Source of the DNA: JAUILH01 sp964230215
GTDB taxonomy: Bacteria > Bacteroidota > Bacteroidia > Flavobacteriales_D > JAUILH01
Length of the DNA: 64,000 nt
Direction of reading: 5' to 3'
Assembly: GCA_964230215.1 (NCBI GenBank)
Contig: CAXRGQ010000007.1
Span: forward strand, 1 to 64,000
Shown: positions 15,666-24,480 of the stretch, piece after piece
Layout of the letters: each line of letters begins with the position of its first letter
Position numbering within the stretch: the first letter of the stretch is position 1
Position numbers and translations under genes: made by a program
Notes under the pieces: generated by a model
What the model saw: only the letters and a program-made list of their open reading frames with translations
Told to the model about the DNA's origin: nothing
Database searches by the model: none

Positions 15666-17174
15666 ATGTCTAACATTAAAGGTAAAATCATTCAGGTCAT
15701 AGGGCCTGTTGTAGACATCAGTTTTGCAGAAGCTGGACAGCTCCCAAATATTCTTGATGCGATTGAAGTAATAAAGTCAAACGGAACACGTGTAGTTCTT
15801 GAGTGTCAGCAGCACATTGGTGAAGACTCAGTTAGAACTATTGCCATGGAGGCAACCGATGGACTAACAAGAGGAATGGAGGCAGTTAGTTTTGGATCTC
15901 CTATTCTTATGCCAATTGGAGAAGAAATTAAAGGGCGTCTATTCAACGTTGTTGGAGAAGCCATCGATGGAATTGAAGCCCTTTCAACAGAAAACGGTCT
16001 TCCTATTCACAGAGAAGCACCAAAATTCGAAGATTTATCTACCTCAACTGAGGTATTATATACAGGTATCAAAGTAATTGATTTGATTGAGCCATACGCA
16101 AAGGGTGGTAAGATTGGATTATTCGGTGGTGCCGGAGTAGGTAAAACAGTATTGATTCAGGAATTAATTAACAACATTGCGAAGGGTCACGCAGGTTTAT
16201 CTGTATTCGCTGGTGTTGGTGAGCGTTCTAGAGAGGGGAACGACCTTCTTAGAGAGATGCTTGAATCTGGCATTGTTAACTACGGAAAAGACTTTTTAGA
16301 AGAGATGGAAAAAGGTGGATGGCCGCTTGACAAAGTGGACAAAGAAGCCCTAAAAACATCTCAAGCATCATTCGTATTCGGTCAGATGAACGAGCCTCCA
16401 GGGGCACGTGCAAGAGTAGCACTATCTGGGCTTACATTGGCTGAGTACTTTAGAGATGGTGACGAAGATTCAGGCGGTAGAGATATCCTTTTCTTCATCG
16501 ATAACATCTTTAGATTTACACAAGCTGGATCTGAGGTATCAGCACTTCTTGGACGTATGCCATCTGCAGTAGGTTACCAACCAACATTGGCGACTGAGAT
16601 GGGTGCAATGCAGGAGCGTATTACTTCTACAAAACGAGGATCGATTACATCTGTACAGGCAGTATATGTACCTGCGGATGATTTAACGGATCCTGCACCA
16701 GCAACCACATTTGCTCACTTGGATGCAACCACTGTACTTTCAAGAAAATTAGCGGCCCTAGGTATTTACCCAGCGGTAGATCCACTCGATTCTACTTCTA
16801 GAATTCTAACGCCACAGATTCTTGGAAACGAGCACTACAACTGTGCGCAGAGAGTAAAAGAGATTCTTCAGAGATATAACGAACTTCAGGATATCATTGC
16901 CATCTTAGGTATGGATGAACTTTCTGAGGAAGATAAGTTAGCCGTACACCGCGCAAGAAGGGTACAGAGATTCCTTTCTCAGCCATTCCACGTTGCAGAG
17001 CAGTTTACTGGAATGCCAGGTGCACTTGTAAGTATCGAAGACACTATCAAAGGATTTAACATGATTCTAAATGGTGAAGTTGATGAGTATCCAGAGGCTG
17101 CTTTCAACTTAAAAGGTACAATTGAAGAAGTAATTGAAGCTGGTAAGAAAATGCTTGCTGAAGCTGAGGCTTAA
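15666..17174 (+). CDS. atpD: F1Fo ATP synthase subunit beta
   Basis: Catalytic subunit of the F1 head. 502 residues, with the Walker A loop GGAGVGKT at 154-161, GERSREGNDL, the Walker B segment ILFFIDNIFRFTQ and SALLGRMPSAVGYQPTL further on. It is paired only with atpC here; the other F1Fo genes are not in this window. That split is normal in Bacteroidota. Confidence 0.99.
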   Translation: MSNIKGKIIQVIGPVVDISFAEAGQLPNILDAIEVIKSNGTRVVLECQQHIGEDSVRTIAMEATDGLTRGMEAVSFGSPILMPIGEEIKGRLFNVVGEAIDGIEALSTENGLPIHREAPKFEDLSTSTEVLYTGIKVIDLIEPYAKGGKIGLFGGAGVGKTVLIQELINNIAKGHAGLSVFAGVGERSREGNDLLREMLESGIVNYGKDFLEEMEKGGWPLDKVDKEALKTSQASFVFGQMNEPPGARARVALSGLTLAEYFRDGDEDSGGRDILFFIDNIFRFTQAGSEVSALLGRMPSAVGYQPTLATEMGAMQERITSTKRGSITSVQAVYVPADDLTDPAPATTFAHLDATTVLSRKLAALGIYPAVDPLDSTSRILTPQILGNEHYNCAQRVKEILQRYNELQDIIAILGMDELSEEDKLAVHRARRVQRFLSQPFHVAEQFTGMPGALVSIEDTIKGFNMILNGEVDEYPEAAFNLKGTIEEVIEAGKKMLAEAEA

Positions 17175-17187
17175 AAAACAAATTGAA

Positions 17188-17421
17188 ATGCAATTAGATA
17201 TCATTACACCAGATCAAAATCTATTCTCGGGAGAGGCTAAATCAGTTGTTGCTCCAGGAACGGATGGCGAGATTGGTATTTTAGATAATCACGCTCCACT
17301 AATTTCATCACTTAAGAAAGGTGCTGTTCGTGTAGCATCTAACGAAGGTGAAAAGACTTTTGATGTTAACGGTGGTGTATTAGAAGTGCTGAATAATAAA
17401 GTAATTATTCTGGCAGAATAA
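17188..17421 (+). CDS. atpC: F1Fo ATP synthase subunit epsilon (short form)
   Basis: 77 residues from ATG 17188, 13 bases after atpD. It has the beta-sandwich domain only (MQLDIITPDQ, SVVAPGTDGEIGILDNHAPL, GGVLEVLNNKVIILAE) and lacks the C-terminal two-helix arm that inhibits ATP hydrolysis in longer epsilon subunits. Short forms are common in Bacteroidota. A longer frame starting at 17134 overlaps the atpD coding end and does not look like epsilon sequence. Confidence 0.95.
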   Translation: MQLDIITPDQNLFSGEAKSVVAPGTDGEIGILDNHAPLISSLKKGAVRVASNEGEKTFDVNGGVLEVLNNKVIILAE

Positions 17422-17444
17422 GAGCGTAGAAAGCTTATTTTTAT

Positions 17445-17486
17445 ATCCTGACGATCATGCTTAGGCATGATGTCAGGATTTTTTTA
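17445..17486 (+). terminator. Intrinsic terminator of atpDC
   Basis: A long stem ATCCTGAC-(g)-ATCATGC / GCATGAT-GTCAGGAT with a TTAG loop and one bulged base, followed by seven Ts. The T-run ends at the ATG of the next gene. Confidence 0.92.
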
Positions 17487-18583
17487 TGCCTAATTTTAAG
17501 TTCATACGAGATATAAGCTACGCTCAAATTACACATGCTCTATTAATTATTTTGAGTGTTGTTAGCTATAAAATTTGGATAGGCAATCCTCATATCCCTC
17601 GTTTTCCGTTAGTAGAATCATTTAGCATCAGCGATGGTTTAAGCACAGCCATTCTCATTGGACTTTGCACCTCATCGATACTCTTTTTGATATTGGGGAA
17701 AAAAGTGTTTACAATTCTATCCTTTAGCCTATTATCGCTCGCCATATTCCTAGATTTTAACAAAGCACAGCCATATTATTATATGGTTTGGATATTACTG
17801 CTATGTGAGCTTGTATCTTCTAAAAACAAGCCCACCAATTACGTCATACCAGTTTTAGCTTGCATGTATGTTTGGGCAGGCATTCAGAAATACAATATCT
17901 ATTTCTTTGATTACGGACTGGATTACATGGTTTACGAACTACCGGAATTTCTCAAATCCACTGCAAAAGGAATATTTGGTTTACTCCCATTTATTGAGGT
18001 CATCCTTGGCTTGACACTGATTTTTAATAAATCACGCATGATTTCACATTACCTATTATTTGCCATGCATATTGGGGTATTAGTGTACCTGATAACTATT
18101 GATTACAATTATATGGTATGGCCATGGAATCTAGCTTTAGCTCTCATAAACCTTAAGTTAATCTATGACAAAGATGGTTTTAACTGGCAGATTAATCGAA
18201 CAATGTTAGTTGGAATTGGTTTCGCTGGCCTAGTTCCATTGATAAATGTTTTTTCATCCAACTTGTCTTATTTAAGCTGGAACGTCTATTCGTACAGAAT
18301 TCCCCAAGGACAATTGATGATAGACGCCAGGCACAAGAATGAATTACCAGAAAACATCCGCCATAATCTAGATACAGGGAAAGACATCTCACAAACTAAC
18401 CTTACTTATTACAGCATGGACAAAACCTTAGTCTCATTAAATCCCGAACCTTGGATCTATAGACGATACTTTAAAGATGTTATCTGCAAAGACCAATCCT
18501 ACTCAGACAATGGGCCATTTATGGTTATTTACACCTATGAATTCGACACAATACATCAAGAAGTCATTAGCTGTGCCAAGTAA
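17486..18583 (+). CDS. Multi-pass membrane protein, possibly HTTM/DoxX-like
   Basis: 365 residues with about eight hydrophobic segments and a soluble C-terminal tail of some 90 residues. The motif VWAGIQKYNIYFFDYG (about residues 130-145) resembles the WxGxxKxxxxFF motif of HTTM/vitamin K carboxylase-like and DoxX-like membrane proteins; this is the only family hint. The ATG at 17486 abuts the poly-T of the atpDC terminator, so expression would need read-through or a leaderless start. The next gene, a lipoprotein, follows after 16 bases. Function unknown. Confidence 0.7.
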   Translation: MPNFKFIRDISYAQITHALLIILSVVSYKIWIGNPHIPRFPLVESFSISDGLSTAILIGLCTSSILFLILGKKVFTILSFSLLSLAIFLDFNKAQPYYYMVWILLLCELVSSKNKPTNYVIPVLACMYVWAGIQKYNIYFFDYGLDYMVYELPEFLKSTAKGIFGLLPFIEVILGLTLIFNKSRMISHYLLFAMHIGVLVYLITIDYNYMVWPWNLALALINLKLIYDKDGFNWQINRTMLVGIGFAGLVPLINVFSSNLSYLSWNVYSYRIPQGQLMIDARHKNELPENIRHNLDTGKDISQTNLTYYSMDKTLVSLNPEPWIYRRYFKDVICKDQSYSDNGPFMVIYTYEFDTIHQEVISCAK

Positions 18584-18599
18584 TGTGTATTTTTAAAAT

Positions 18600-19493
18600 A
18601 TGAAACGATATTTATTCTATTTTCTAATTGTTGGTCTCACATATGCCTGTGGCGACGACACCGAAACAACGGTGCAAGCTGATAACTCAAATGAAAACAA
18701 AACTGAAGACCATGATAGTCTTCACAGTCATCAACATGCGGGGGGGCATCATAAGATAGAAAGGAGTTTCACCCCCATGAAAGGAGATATTGATCCGCCA
18801 TTCAAATCATTAGATGGTTTGCCCATTACCGCAACCATTAGTGAAATAGCAGAAAACGCCCCTTATATAATTCTTTGTCATCAAGCAGGCAGCTCTAGAG
18901 GAGAATACAAGGACTTGACAGACTGGCTCAATACTTTAGGCTTCAACACTCTTGCTATTGACCAACGTTCGGGCAGAGATATGAATGGGGTAAAGAATGA
19001 AACAGCGATGAGGGCTGTAGAACAAAACTTACCCACTGAATATTTAGACGCAGAAAAGGACATTCGGGCATCCATTGCTCATATTGCTGATTTACATCTC
19101 TTAATGGACAGGTCTAAACCAATTTATTTATTAGGAAGCTCATATTCTGCATCATTAGTAATTAAAATTGCCGCAGATACTAGCTTTGAATACCACAAAC
19201 AGATTGCTGGTGTAATGTCTTTTAGTCCAGGTGAGTATTTTACGGATTACAAATTAGCCAAGGATTTACCCCGAGTGAATTGTCCATTGTTTATCACTTG
19301 TTCGAAAGATGAGGTAAATGAAACCTCTCATTTAGCAGATTTAGCGAAGGATGAACTAACTACATTCTATGCCCCTCGAGAAGCGTCTAGACACGGTGCT
19401 AGCGCATTATGGGAAAGCACTGAAGGGTTCCAAGCAACAAGAGATGCCCTAGCTAACTTCTTGAACTCCTTATTATCAACTGGCACACATTAA
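18600..19493 (+). CDS. Alpha/beta-hydrolase lipoprotein with His-rich linker
   Basis: 297 residues, lipobox-like YAC at Cys17, so probably membrane-anchored. Residues about 36-55 form an acidic and His-rich linker (HDSLHSHQHAGGHHK) that could bind a metal. The hydrolase part has an oxyanion-type segment LCHQAGSSRGEY, a nucleophile elbow GSSYSA (the GxSxx pattern), the acid region CSKDEVNE, and the likely catalytic His in SRHGASALW. The order matches dienelactone-hydrolase-like enzymes. The substrate is unknown. The gene starts 16 bases after a multi-pass membrane protein and runs into the next gene. Confidence 0.75.
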   Translation: MKRYLFYFLIVGLTYACGDDTETTVQADNSNENKTEDHDSLHSHQHAGGHHKIERSFTPMKGDIDPPFKSLDGLPITATISEIAENAPYIILCHQAGSSRGEYKDLTDWLNTLGFNTLAIDQRSGRDMNGVKNETAMRAVEQNLPTEYLDAEKDIRASIAHIADLHLLMDRSKPIYLLGSSYSASLVIKIAADTSFEYHKQIAGVMSFSPGEYFTDYKLAKDLPRVNCPLFITCSKDEVNETSHLADLAKDELTTFYAPREASRHGASALWESTEGFQATRDALANFLNSLLSTGTH

Positions 19494-21145
19494 ATAGACA
19501 CAAGTTTCTTTTAGGAACTGGGCTGTTTCTTTTAGCGCTTGCATTTTGGTATGTAAAAAGTGAGCGAGCAAAAGCTTCATACAGCGGTGACGCAGCAGGC
19601 TACTATGCCTATCTCCCTGCCATTTTTGATGACAAAGACTTGAGCTTTTCCGAACAAAAGTTACGCGAACAAGAACACGGAATTTATACCAACTATCGCA
19701 GGGAAGTTAATAATGAGGTGGTCAATAAATACCCAGTAGGTATTGCCGTCTTGCAATCACCATTCTATTTGATTAGTAAACTATTAGGATTTAAAGAATA
19801 TAGTCGGGGACAGCAGTTTTTACATCTTATTGGTGCCTTGATAATCTTGATGTTGGGCTTATATCATCTTAAAAAGCTTGTTATAAACCTTGGTTATAAC
19901 GGTGATATTGCGTTAGTAATGGCTCTTTGTGGAAACCTTATCTACTATACGATAGCTGAACCATTTATGAGTCATGTATATGGATTTGCGCTGGTGTGCA
20001 TTCTACTTAGCCTATTGTACGACTTGGCCCACAATAAAGCCCTTAATCGTGCTCCATGGTTATTTTTAATTACTGGTTTGTTAATCATTCTAAGGCCCAG
20101 CAATGCTTTGTTGCTAGCATTTCTCCCCTTTATCTTAAGCTTGTTCAATACGGACTTAAAATCATTAAGCTCTTGCTTATTTCAGAAGTGGTATTGGGCA
20201 CTACTAATGCTATTTCCAATTACAATTCAGATTGTTGTTTGGTATCTAGGCACAGGAAGACTTATAGTATGGTCATACCCAGGAGAAGGCTTTAATTGGT
20301 TATCGCCTCATCTTACAGATGTCTTAACAAGCTTTAAGAAAGGGTTATTTATCTACACACCGGTTCTAATACTATCGGTGTTAGCATTCTATAGGTTTAG
20401 TTTATTTAAACGCAAGCAAATAGTCTACTGGTTTGCAGGTCTTTTTGTAGTCTCATACGTCATTAGTAGCTGGTGGAGTTGGTATTATGGCGATAGTTTT
20501 GGTCACAGAGCCTTTATCGAGTTCTATCCTGTCCTTATACTACCGGGTGTAATTTCACTATCACGAATAAAGAAACCTTATGTTGTGTGGGCATTGCTAT
20601 TTGCTTTATTTTCATTTGGCCTGATACAAAACTGGCAGTATGATGCGGGAATCTTGCACCCTAATAGCATGTCCTATAAGAAGTATAAAGCCGTGTTTAT
20701 TAAGACTGGAGCAGCTTACAGTGGATATCTAGGAAATGAGCAAGAAGTGCCTCCTCATGGCGTAGAATTAACACACCTAAAACAAGCTTCCATAGATGCT
20801 GTTGAATCCACAGGCAACCAATACCTATGCGAAACAAGTTTCTCATCAGAACTACCCGTATTTGCCACCATACGCTGCAGTAAAATGAGCAATCAAGCTA
20901 TTGATTACAGAAACTTATGGCTAGTTGCTCAGGGCTTTAATGAGGACAACGAACAAACTTTTCTGCATAAAATCCCCTATTATGATATCGCAGACGAGGG
21001 TCATGGCTATTGGGCTGATCTTGAAACAAAAATTCTTATTCCAGCAGCTCCGCTAGTTAAGGTTTACATTCATAATCCGGATTACTTGGATTTCAAGATC
21101 AAAAATTATAGCGCCAAATACAGCTTGTGTGTCCCTAGCGATTAA
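19472..21145 (+). CDS. GT-C-type multi-pass membrane protein (start codon unclear)
   Basis: Multi-pass protein resembling GT39-like glycosyltransferases. The first recognised start codon in frame is TTG 19640, but coding sequence clearly extends upstream: a hydrophobic helix FLLGTGLFLLALAFWYV followed by SGDAAGYYAYLPAIFDDKDL, the luminal loop with an Asp expected in this superfamily. The frame is open back to 19457 with no ATG, GTG or TTG before 19640; an ATT at 19472 would give MINWHTLNRHKFL. Either a rare ATT start is used, with a 22-base overlap with the hydrolase gene, or a small mutation removed the true start. About ten further hydrophobic segments and a soluble C-terminal domain follow. 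The stop overlaps the convergent gene by 11 bases. Confidence 0.7.
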   Translation: MINWHTLNRHKFLLGTGLFLLALAFWYVKSERAKASYSGDAAGYYAYLPAIFDDKDLSFSEQKLREQEHGIYTNYRREVNNEVVNKYPVGIAVLQSPFYLISKLLGFKEYSRGQQFLHLIGALIILMLGLYHLKKLVINLGYNGDIALVMALCGNLIYYTIAEPFMSHVYGFALVCILLSLLYDLAHNKALNRAPWLFLITGLLIILRPSNALLLAFLPFILSLFNTDLKSLSSCLFQKWYWALLMLFPITIQIVVWYLGTGRLIVWSYPGEGFNWLSPHLTDVLTSFKKGLFIYTPVLILSVLAFYRFSLFKRKQIVYWFAGLFVVSYVISSWWSWYYGDSFGHRAFIEFYPVLILPGVISLSRIKKPYVVWALLFALFSFGLIQNWQYDAGILHPNSMSYKKYKAVFIKTGAAYSGYLGNEQEVPPHGVELTHLKQASIDAVESTGNQYLCETSFSSELPVFATIRCSKMSNQAIDYRNLWLVAQGFNEDNEQTFLHKIPYYDIADEGHGYWADLETKILIPAAPLVKVYIHNPDYLDFKIKNYSAKYSLCVPSD

Positions 21146-22661
21146 CTACAAATCGTTTACTCGTCTGACCGTGATCAGCATTAAATACAATTGTATAAAC
21201 ACCAGCACTTAATGTCTGGACGTTAAGATCTACTCTATTTCTGAGCTTGTTGGAAAGCACAATTCGCCCTTGGGAATCTAATACTTTAAAATTCAAGACC
21301 TCTCCACTTGTATTTTCGATACTTAAGACGTCCGTAGCAGGCACTGGGTACAATTTAAATTGATCCTGAGACAAGCTTGATACACTTGTGGGGTCAGGAA
21401 CTATCGTGAGCGTAGTGGTATCCGACCCGCAATCGTTATATGCGATTAATGTCACATTATACGAGCTACCAGTCTGACTATAAACATAATTGAAAGCACT
21501 ATCCGTGGTAGTTGTTCCATCTCCTAAATCCCACAACACACTATCCGCATTACTTGACATATCCGCAAATGTGATACTACCTCCAAGATTGTCCACATGC
21601 GTAAAACTAGCATTAGGTAATGGGTCAACATTCAGCATTTCTGTATGTGATACACTGCATGATGTTGTCCAACCATTAACATTTTCAATGTGTGTTATAG
21701 TATAGTTTCCAGCTATTGAATAAATATGGCAATCGGACAAGGAGCCATTCGATATAGCACCATCGCCCCAATCATAAGTAATTCCAGCATATGGAGCATC
21801 CTGATTGTACATACGTGATCTGTAATTTGTATCCGATGAGATATTAGTGAGACAAACCGTATCTCCCTCACACATGCTGCTAGTAGATAGTGTGAATTCC
21901 GCATCAATAGGAAAACTAACATTTGGTTCTATAATCCAATCAAAATCCCAATTAGCGGCAAAATCTGTTTGATCATACCAACCATGGAAACTTGGATAAT
22001 CTGGATTTGAATAATAGGCATAACTTAAATGCTCATTTTGTCCATCTAAATTGGTAAAACTGTTGGACATTACCAGAAGCTCTTGTGTAGTTGCCGTCTC
22101 AAGTGCAATTAAATATGGACCATGTACCGTAACAACTGAATCAAAATTTACACACACTCTGCTAACATTAATATCGGTTGGACTAAAGTCATCATAAACC
22201 CAAACATTCGTCTGGCTAATTAAACTTGCAGGCATTGAGTCGGTAGCAGGGTTATATATGCTAACCGTTACCTCAGCTGAATCGCCTACAGAAAAGACAA
22301 AACCATAGAAACATGCACCATGTACATAGAGTGAATCACTCGCGTCATAATACTGCGCATATCTCGAATAGTAGTCATGAACATTTCCACCATTATTAAA
22401 AGTGGTATCTGCTAGGTAATACCATTCATTATCTGTTGCTTTAGACATTAGATATCTAACAGAATCCACACCACAACTATCTACCGTGCCGCCCCGTTGT
22501 TCAACAAAATCACTTTCTATCACCTTACCTGTTGGACTTGATTGCCCCACGGGGTCAGATATTACTGCATCAGGAAGTCCACCAGTGTAAATCTGGATTT
22601 GTTGCTGAGCACCAGCAATTGAACCACATAGTATTAATAGTAAGGTAGAAAGTAGTTTCAT
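21135..22661 (-). CDS. Secreted PKD-domain protein with type IX sorting domain
   Basis: 508 residues with a signal peptide (cleaved near GAQQ). A middle portion holds two PKD-like Ig folds with YDWGDGAIS and VLWDLGDGT motifs, preceded by a region of about 200 residues without a recognised domain (several Asp, Tyr and Cys). The C-terminal ~75 residues form a type A sorting domain: LYPVPATDVLSI, then FKVLDSQGRIV and LSAGVYTIVF, ending in a basic FVVNR. Such proteins are exported by the type IX system and attached to the surface or released. The function of the protein is unknown. Its stop overlaps that of the convergent membrane gene. Confidence 0.9.
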   Translation of the reverse strand: MKLLSTLLLILCGSIAGAQQQIQIYTGGLPDAVISDPVGQSSPTGKVIESDFVEQRGGTVDSCGVDSVRYLMSKATDNEWYYLADTTFNNGGNVHDYYSRYAQYYDASDSLYVHGACFYGFVFSVGDSAEVTVSIYNPATDSMPASLISQTNVWVYDDFSPTDINVSRVCVNFDSVVTVHGPYLIALETATTQELLVMSNSFTNLDGQNEHLSYAYYSNPDYPSFHGWYDQTDFAANWDFDWIIEPNVSFPIDAEFTLSTSSMCEGDTVCLTNISSDTNYRSRMYNQDAPYAGITYDWGDGAISNGSLSDCHIYSIAGNYTITHIENVNGWTTSCSVSHTEMLNVDPLPNASFTHVDNLGGSITFADMSSNADSVLWDLGDGTTTTDSAFNYVYSQTGSSYNVTLIAYNDCGSDTTTLTIVPDPTSVSSLSQDQFKLYPVPATDVLSIENTSGEVLNFKVLDSQGRIVLSNKLRNRVDLNVQTLSAGVYTIVFNADHGQTSKRFVVNR

Positions 22662-22662
22662 G

Positions 22663-22989
22663 TTATTTTAGTTTTTCGTTGTTATGATGCCGTGTGTTAT
22701 CACGTTTTGTTTTCTTGTCAATATTCTTTTGAAGTGCTTCCGTTAAATCAACACCTGTTTGGTTTGCCAGACACATAAGAACCCAAAGTACATCAGCCAT
22801 TTCATCGCCAAGGTCTTTATTTTTATCACTTTCTTTCTCACTTTGCTCGCCGTACCTTCTGGCAATTATTCTCGCCATCTCTCCTACTTCTTCGGTTAAC
22901 ACAGCCATGTTGGTTAGCTCGTTAAAATAACGAACCCCATAGGTTTTAATCCAGTTATCTACAGTTGTTTGTGCTTCTTTAATCGTCAC
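22663..22989 (-). CDS. MazG-like nucleotide pyrophosphohydrolase
   Basis: 108 residues from a GTG start. It has the MazG-type metal site LTEEVGEMARII (about 31-42) and, after a short charged loop, DLGDEMADVLWVLMCLAN (about 60-77), which supplies the second pair of acidic residues. Such single-domain enzymes hydrolyse nucleoside triphosphates to monophosphate and pyrophosphate and are thought to clear non-standard or excess nucleotides. Its stop lies one base before the T9SS-protein start, so the two may be co-transcribed; dtd is upstream on the same strand. Confidence 0.9.
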   Translation of the reverse strand: MTIKEAQTTVDNWIKTYGVRYFNELTNMAVLTEEVGEMARIIARRYGEQSEKESDKNKDLGDEMADVLWVLMCLANQTGVDLTEALQKNIDKKTKRDNTRHHNNEKLK

Positions 22990-23064
22990 GGTATTTAAAT
23001 TTACGTTGATTATTTAATTCTAGTTTTCTTTGATTGATGACCACCCTTAAATGAGTGACCAACG

Positions 23065-23520
23065 TTATTCTTTTTGTTTTGTATCAAGCCAAATTGTTAC
23101 AGGCCCATCATTTCCGATAGATACCTTCATATCTGCGCCAAAAATCCCCGTTTCTACTTTTTCATTTCCCAAATCTTCCGCAAATGAATCTATTACTTTA
23201 TCAAAAATATCATTTGCCACGTTTGGCTTAGCGGCTTTAATAAATGAAGGTCGATTGCCTTTTTTTGTGCTCGCATGAAGCGTAAATTGACTAACAAGCA
23301 GTATGCTCCCGCCAATGTCAAGTAAACTAGCATTCATTAATCCCTTACTATCCGAAAAGATGCGCATGTTTAGTATCTTCCGCTTTAGCCATTCAATATC
23401 CTCAAGAGCGTCTGCTTCCTCAATACCTATAAATACGCAGAGACCTTGCTTAATTTCTCCAACAATTTTGTCGTCTACTTTCACATTAGCCTCCCATACA
23501 CGTTGTATTACTACTCTCAT
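23065..23520 (-). CDS. dtd: D-aminoacyl-tRNA deacylase
   Basis: Removes D-amino acids (and glycine from tRNA-Ala) wrongly attached to tRNAs. 151 residues, the normal size. Hallmarks are the opening MRVVIQRV, SQFTLHA at 77-83 and the cross-subunit NDGPVT at 137-142 (usually NxGPVT), which build the chiral-proofreading site. The ATG overlaps the TGA of rsgA by four bases. Confidence 0.97.
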   Translation of the reverse strand: MRVVIQRVWEANVKVDDKIVGEIKQGLCVFIGIEEADALEDIEWLKRKILNMRIFSDSKGLMNASLLDIGGSILLVSQFTLHASTKKGNRPSFIKAAKPNVANDIFDKVIDSFAEDLGNEKVETGIFGADMKVSIGNDGPVTIWLDTKQKE

Positions 23521-24464
23521 TTGTACGGATCAATTCTATAGTTTCCATCTTCATGCATGTCATTAAAGATGTTTAAATAATTTTCATATCTACTTGATGG
23601 AATTTCATTAGCCTCATATGCTTCCCGCACCGCACAGCCCGGTTCCTTAATGTGTCTACAATTATTGAATTTGCAATCAGGGAGTAAATCGAACATTTCA
23701 GGGAAATAATGTGCTAAGTTATCTGGTTCAATATCTATCAGCCCAAACCCCTTTACTCCAGGTGTATCAATTAAAAATCCGCCACCATCAAGTTTATGCA
23801 TTTCTGCAAAGGTTGTTGTATGCTGGCCTTTACTGTGATAAGCGGACACTTCTGCCGTTTTTAACTCTAGATCCGGCTGAATGAGGTTGGCTAAGGTGCT
23901 TTTCCCTGCACCCGAATGGCCAGTAAACATATTCACTTTACCCGACATTTCAGACAAGACATCATCAAGCCCTTCACGTGTTTCAGCTGATATTTTATAT
24001 ACTTTGTATCCAATAGATTCATAGGTTGAGCGAATGGCTTCAGCTTTTTCTATATCCTCCGTATTAAAAGTGTCTATTTTATTGATGATGAGCCTTGTTT
24101 CAACATTAAACGCTTCAGCCATTATCAACACTCGATCAATAAAACCTAATGAAGTATAGGGGTCCTTAATTGTCACCAGCAACCAGCACACATCTATGTT
24201 ACTGGCAATGATGTGGACTTGCTTACTAAGGTTAACGGATTTACGAATGATGTAATTTTTTCTATCATGAATGGACTTTACAACTCCCCGCTTTTCGTTT
24301 TCATCTTCAATTATGATCTCCACAATATCGCCCACTGCCACTGGATTAGTTGAACGCAATCCGTCCATTCTGAACTTACCTTTAATGGCACAGGTGTATT
24401 CGGTTTCATCCTTTAGCAAAACCTGACACCATTTTCCCGTAGACTTTATTACGATTCCCTCCAC
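23517..24464 (-). CDS. rsgA: Small ribosomal subunit biogenesis GTPase RsgA
   Basis: Late-acting GTPase in 30S maturation. 315 residues from a GTG start. An OB-fold N-terminus is followed by a circularly permuted GTPase domain: NKID (128-131) comes before the P-loop GHSGAGKST (182-190) and DTPG (233-236). The C-terminal zinc site is Cys264, Cys269, His271 and Cys277. It is translationally coupled to dtd and stands 16 bases after the nucleotidyltransferase gene upstream. Confidence 0.97.
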   Translation of the reverse strand: MEGIVIKSTGKWCQVLLKDETEYTCAIKGKFRMDGLRSTNPVAVGDIVEIIIEDENEKRGVVKSIHDRKNYIIRKSVNLSKQVHIIASNIDVCWLLVTIKDPYTSLGFIDRVLIMAEAFNVETRLIINKIDTFNTEDIEKAEAIRSTYESIGYKVYKISAETREGLDDVLSEMSGKVNMFTGHSGAGKSTLANLIQPDLELKTAEVSAYHSKGQHTTTFAEMHKLDGGGFLIDTPGVKGFGLIDIEPDNLAHYFPEMFDLLPDCKFNNCRHIKEPGCAVREAYEANEIPSSRYENYLNIFNDMHEDGNYRIDPYK

Positions 24465-24480
24465 AATACAAATATCCGTC

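Noticed and set aside
17134..17187. Longer start for atpC
   Set aside because: It lies in the atpD coding end; MQLDIITPDQ is the family's usual beginning.
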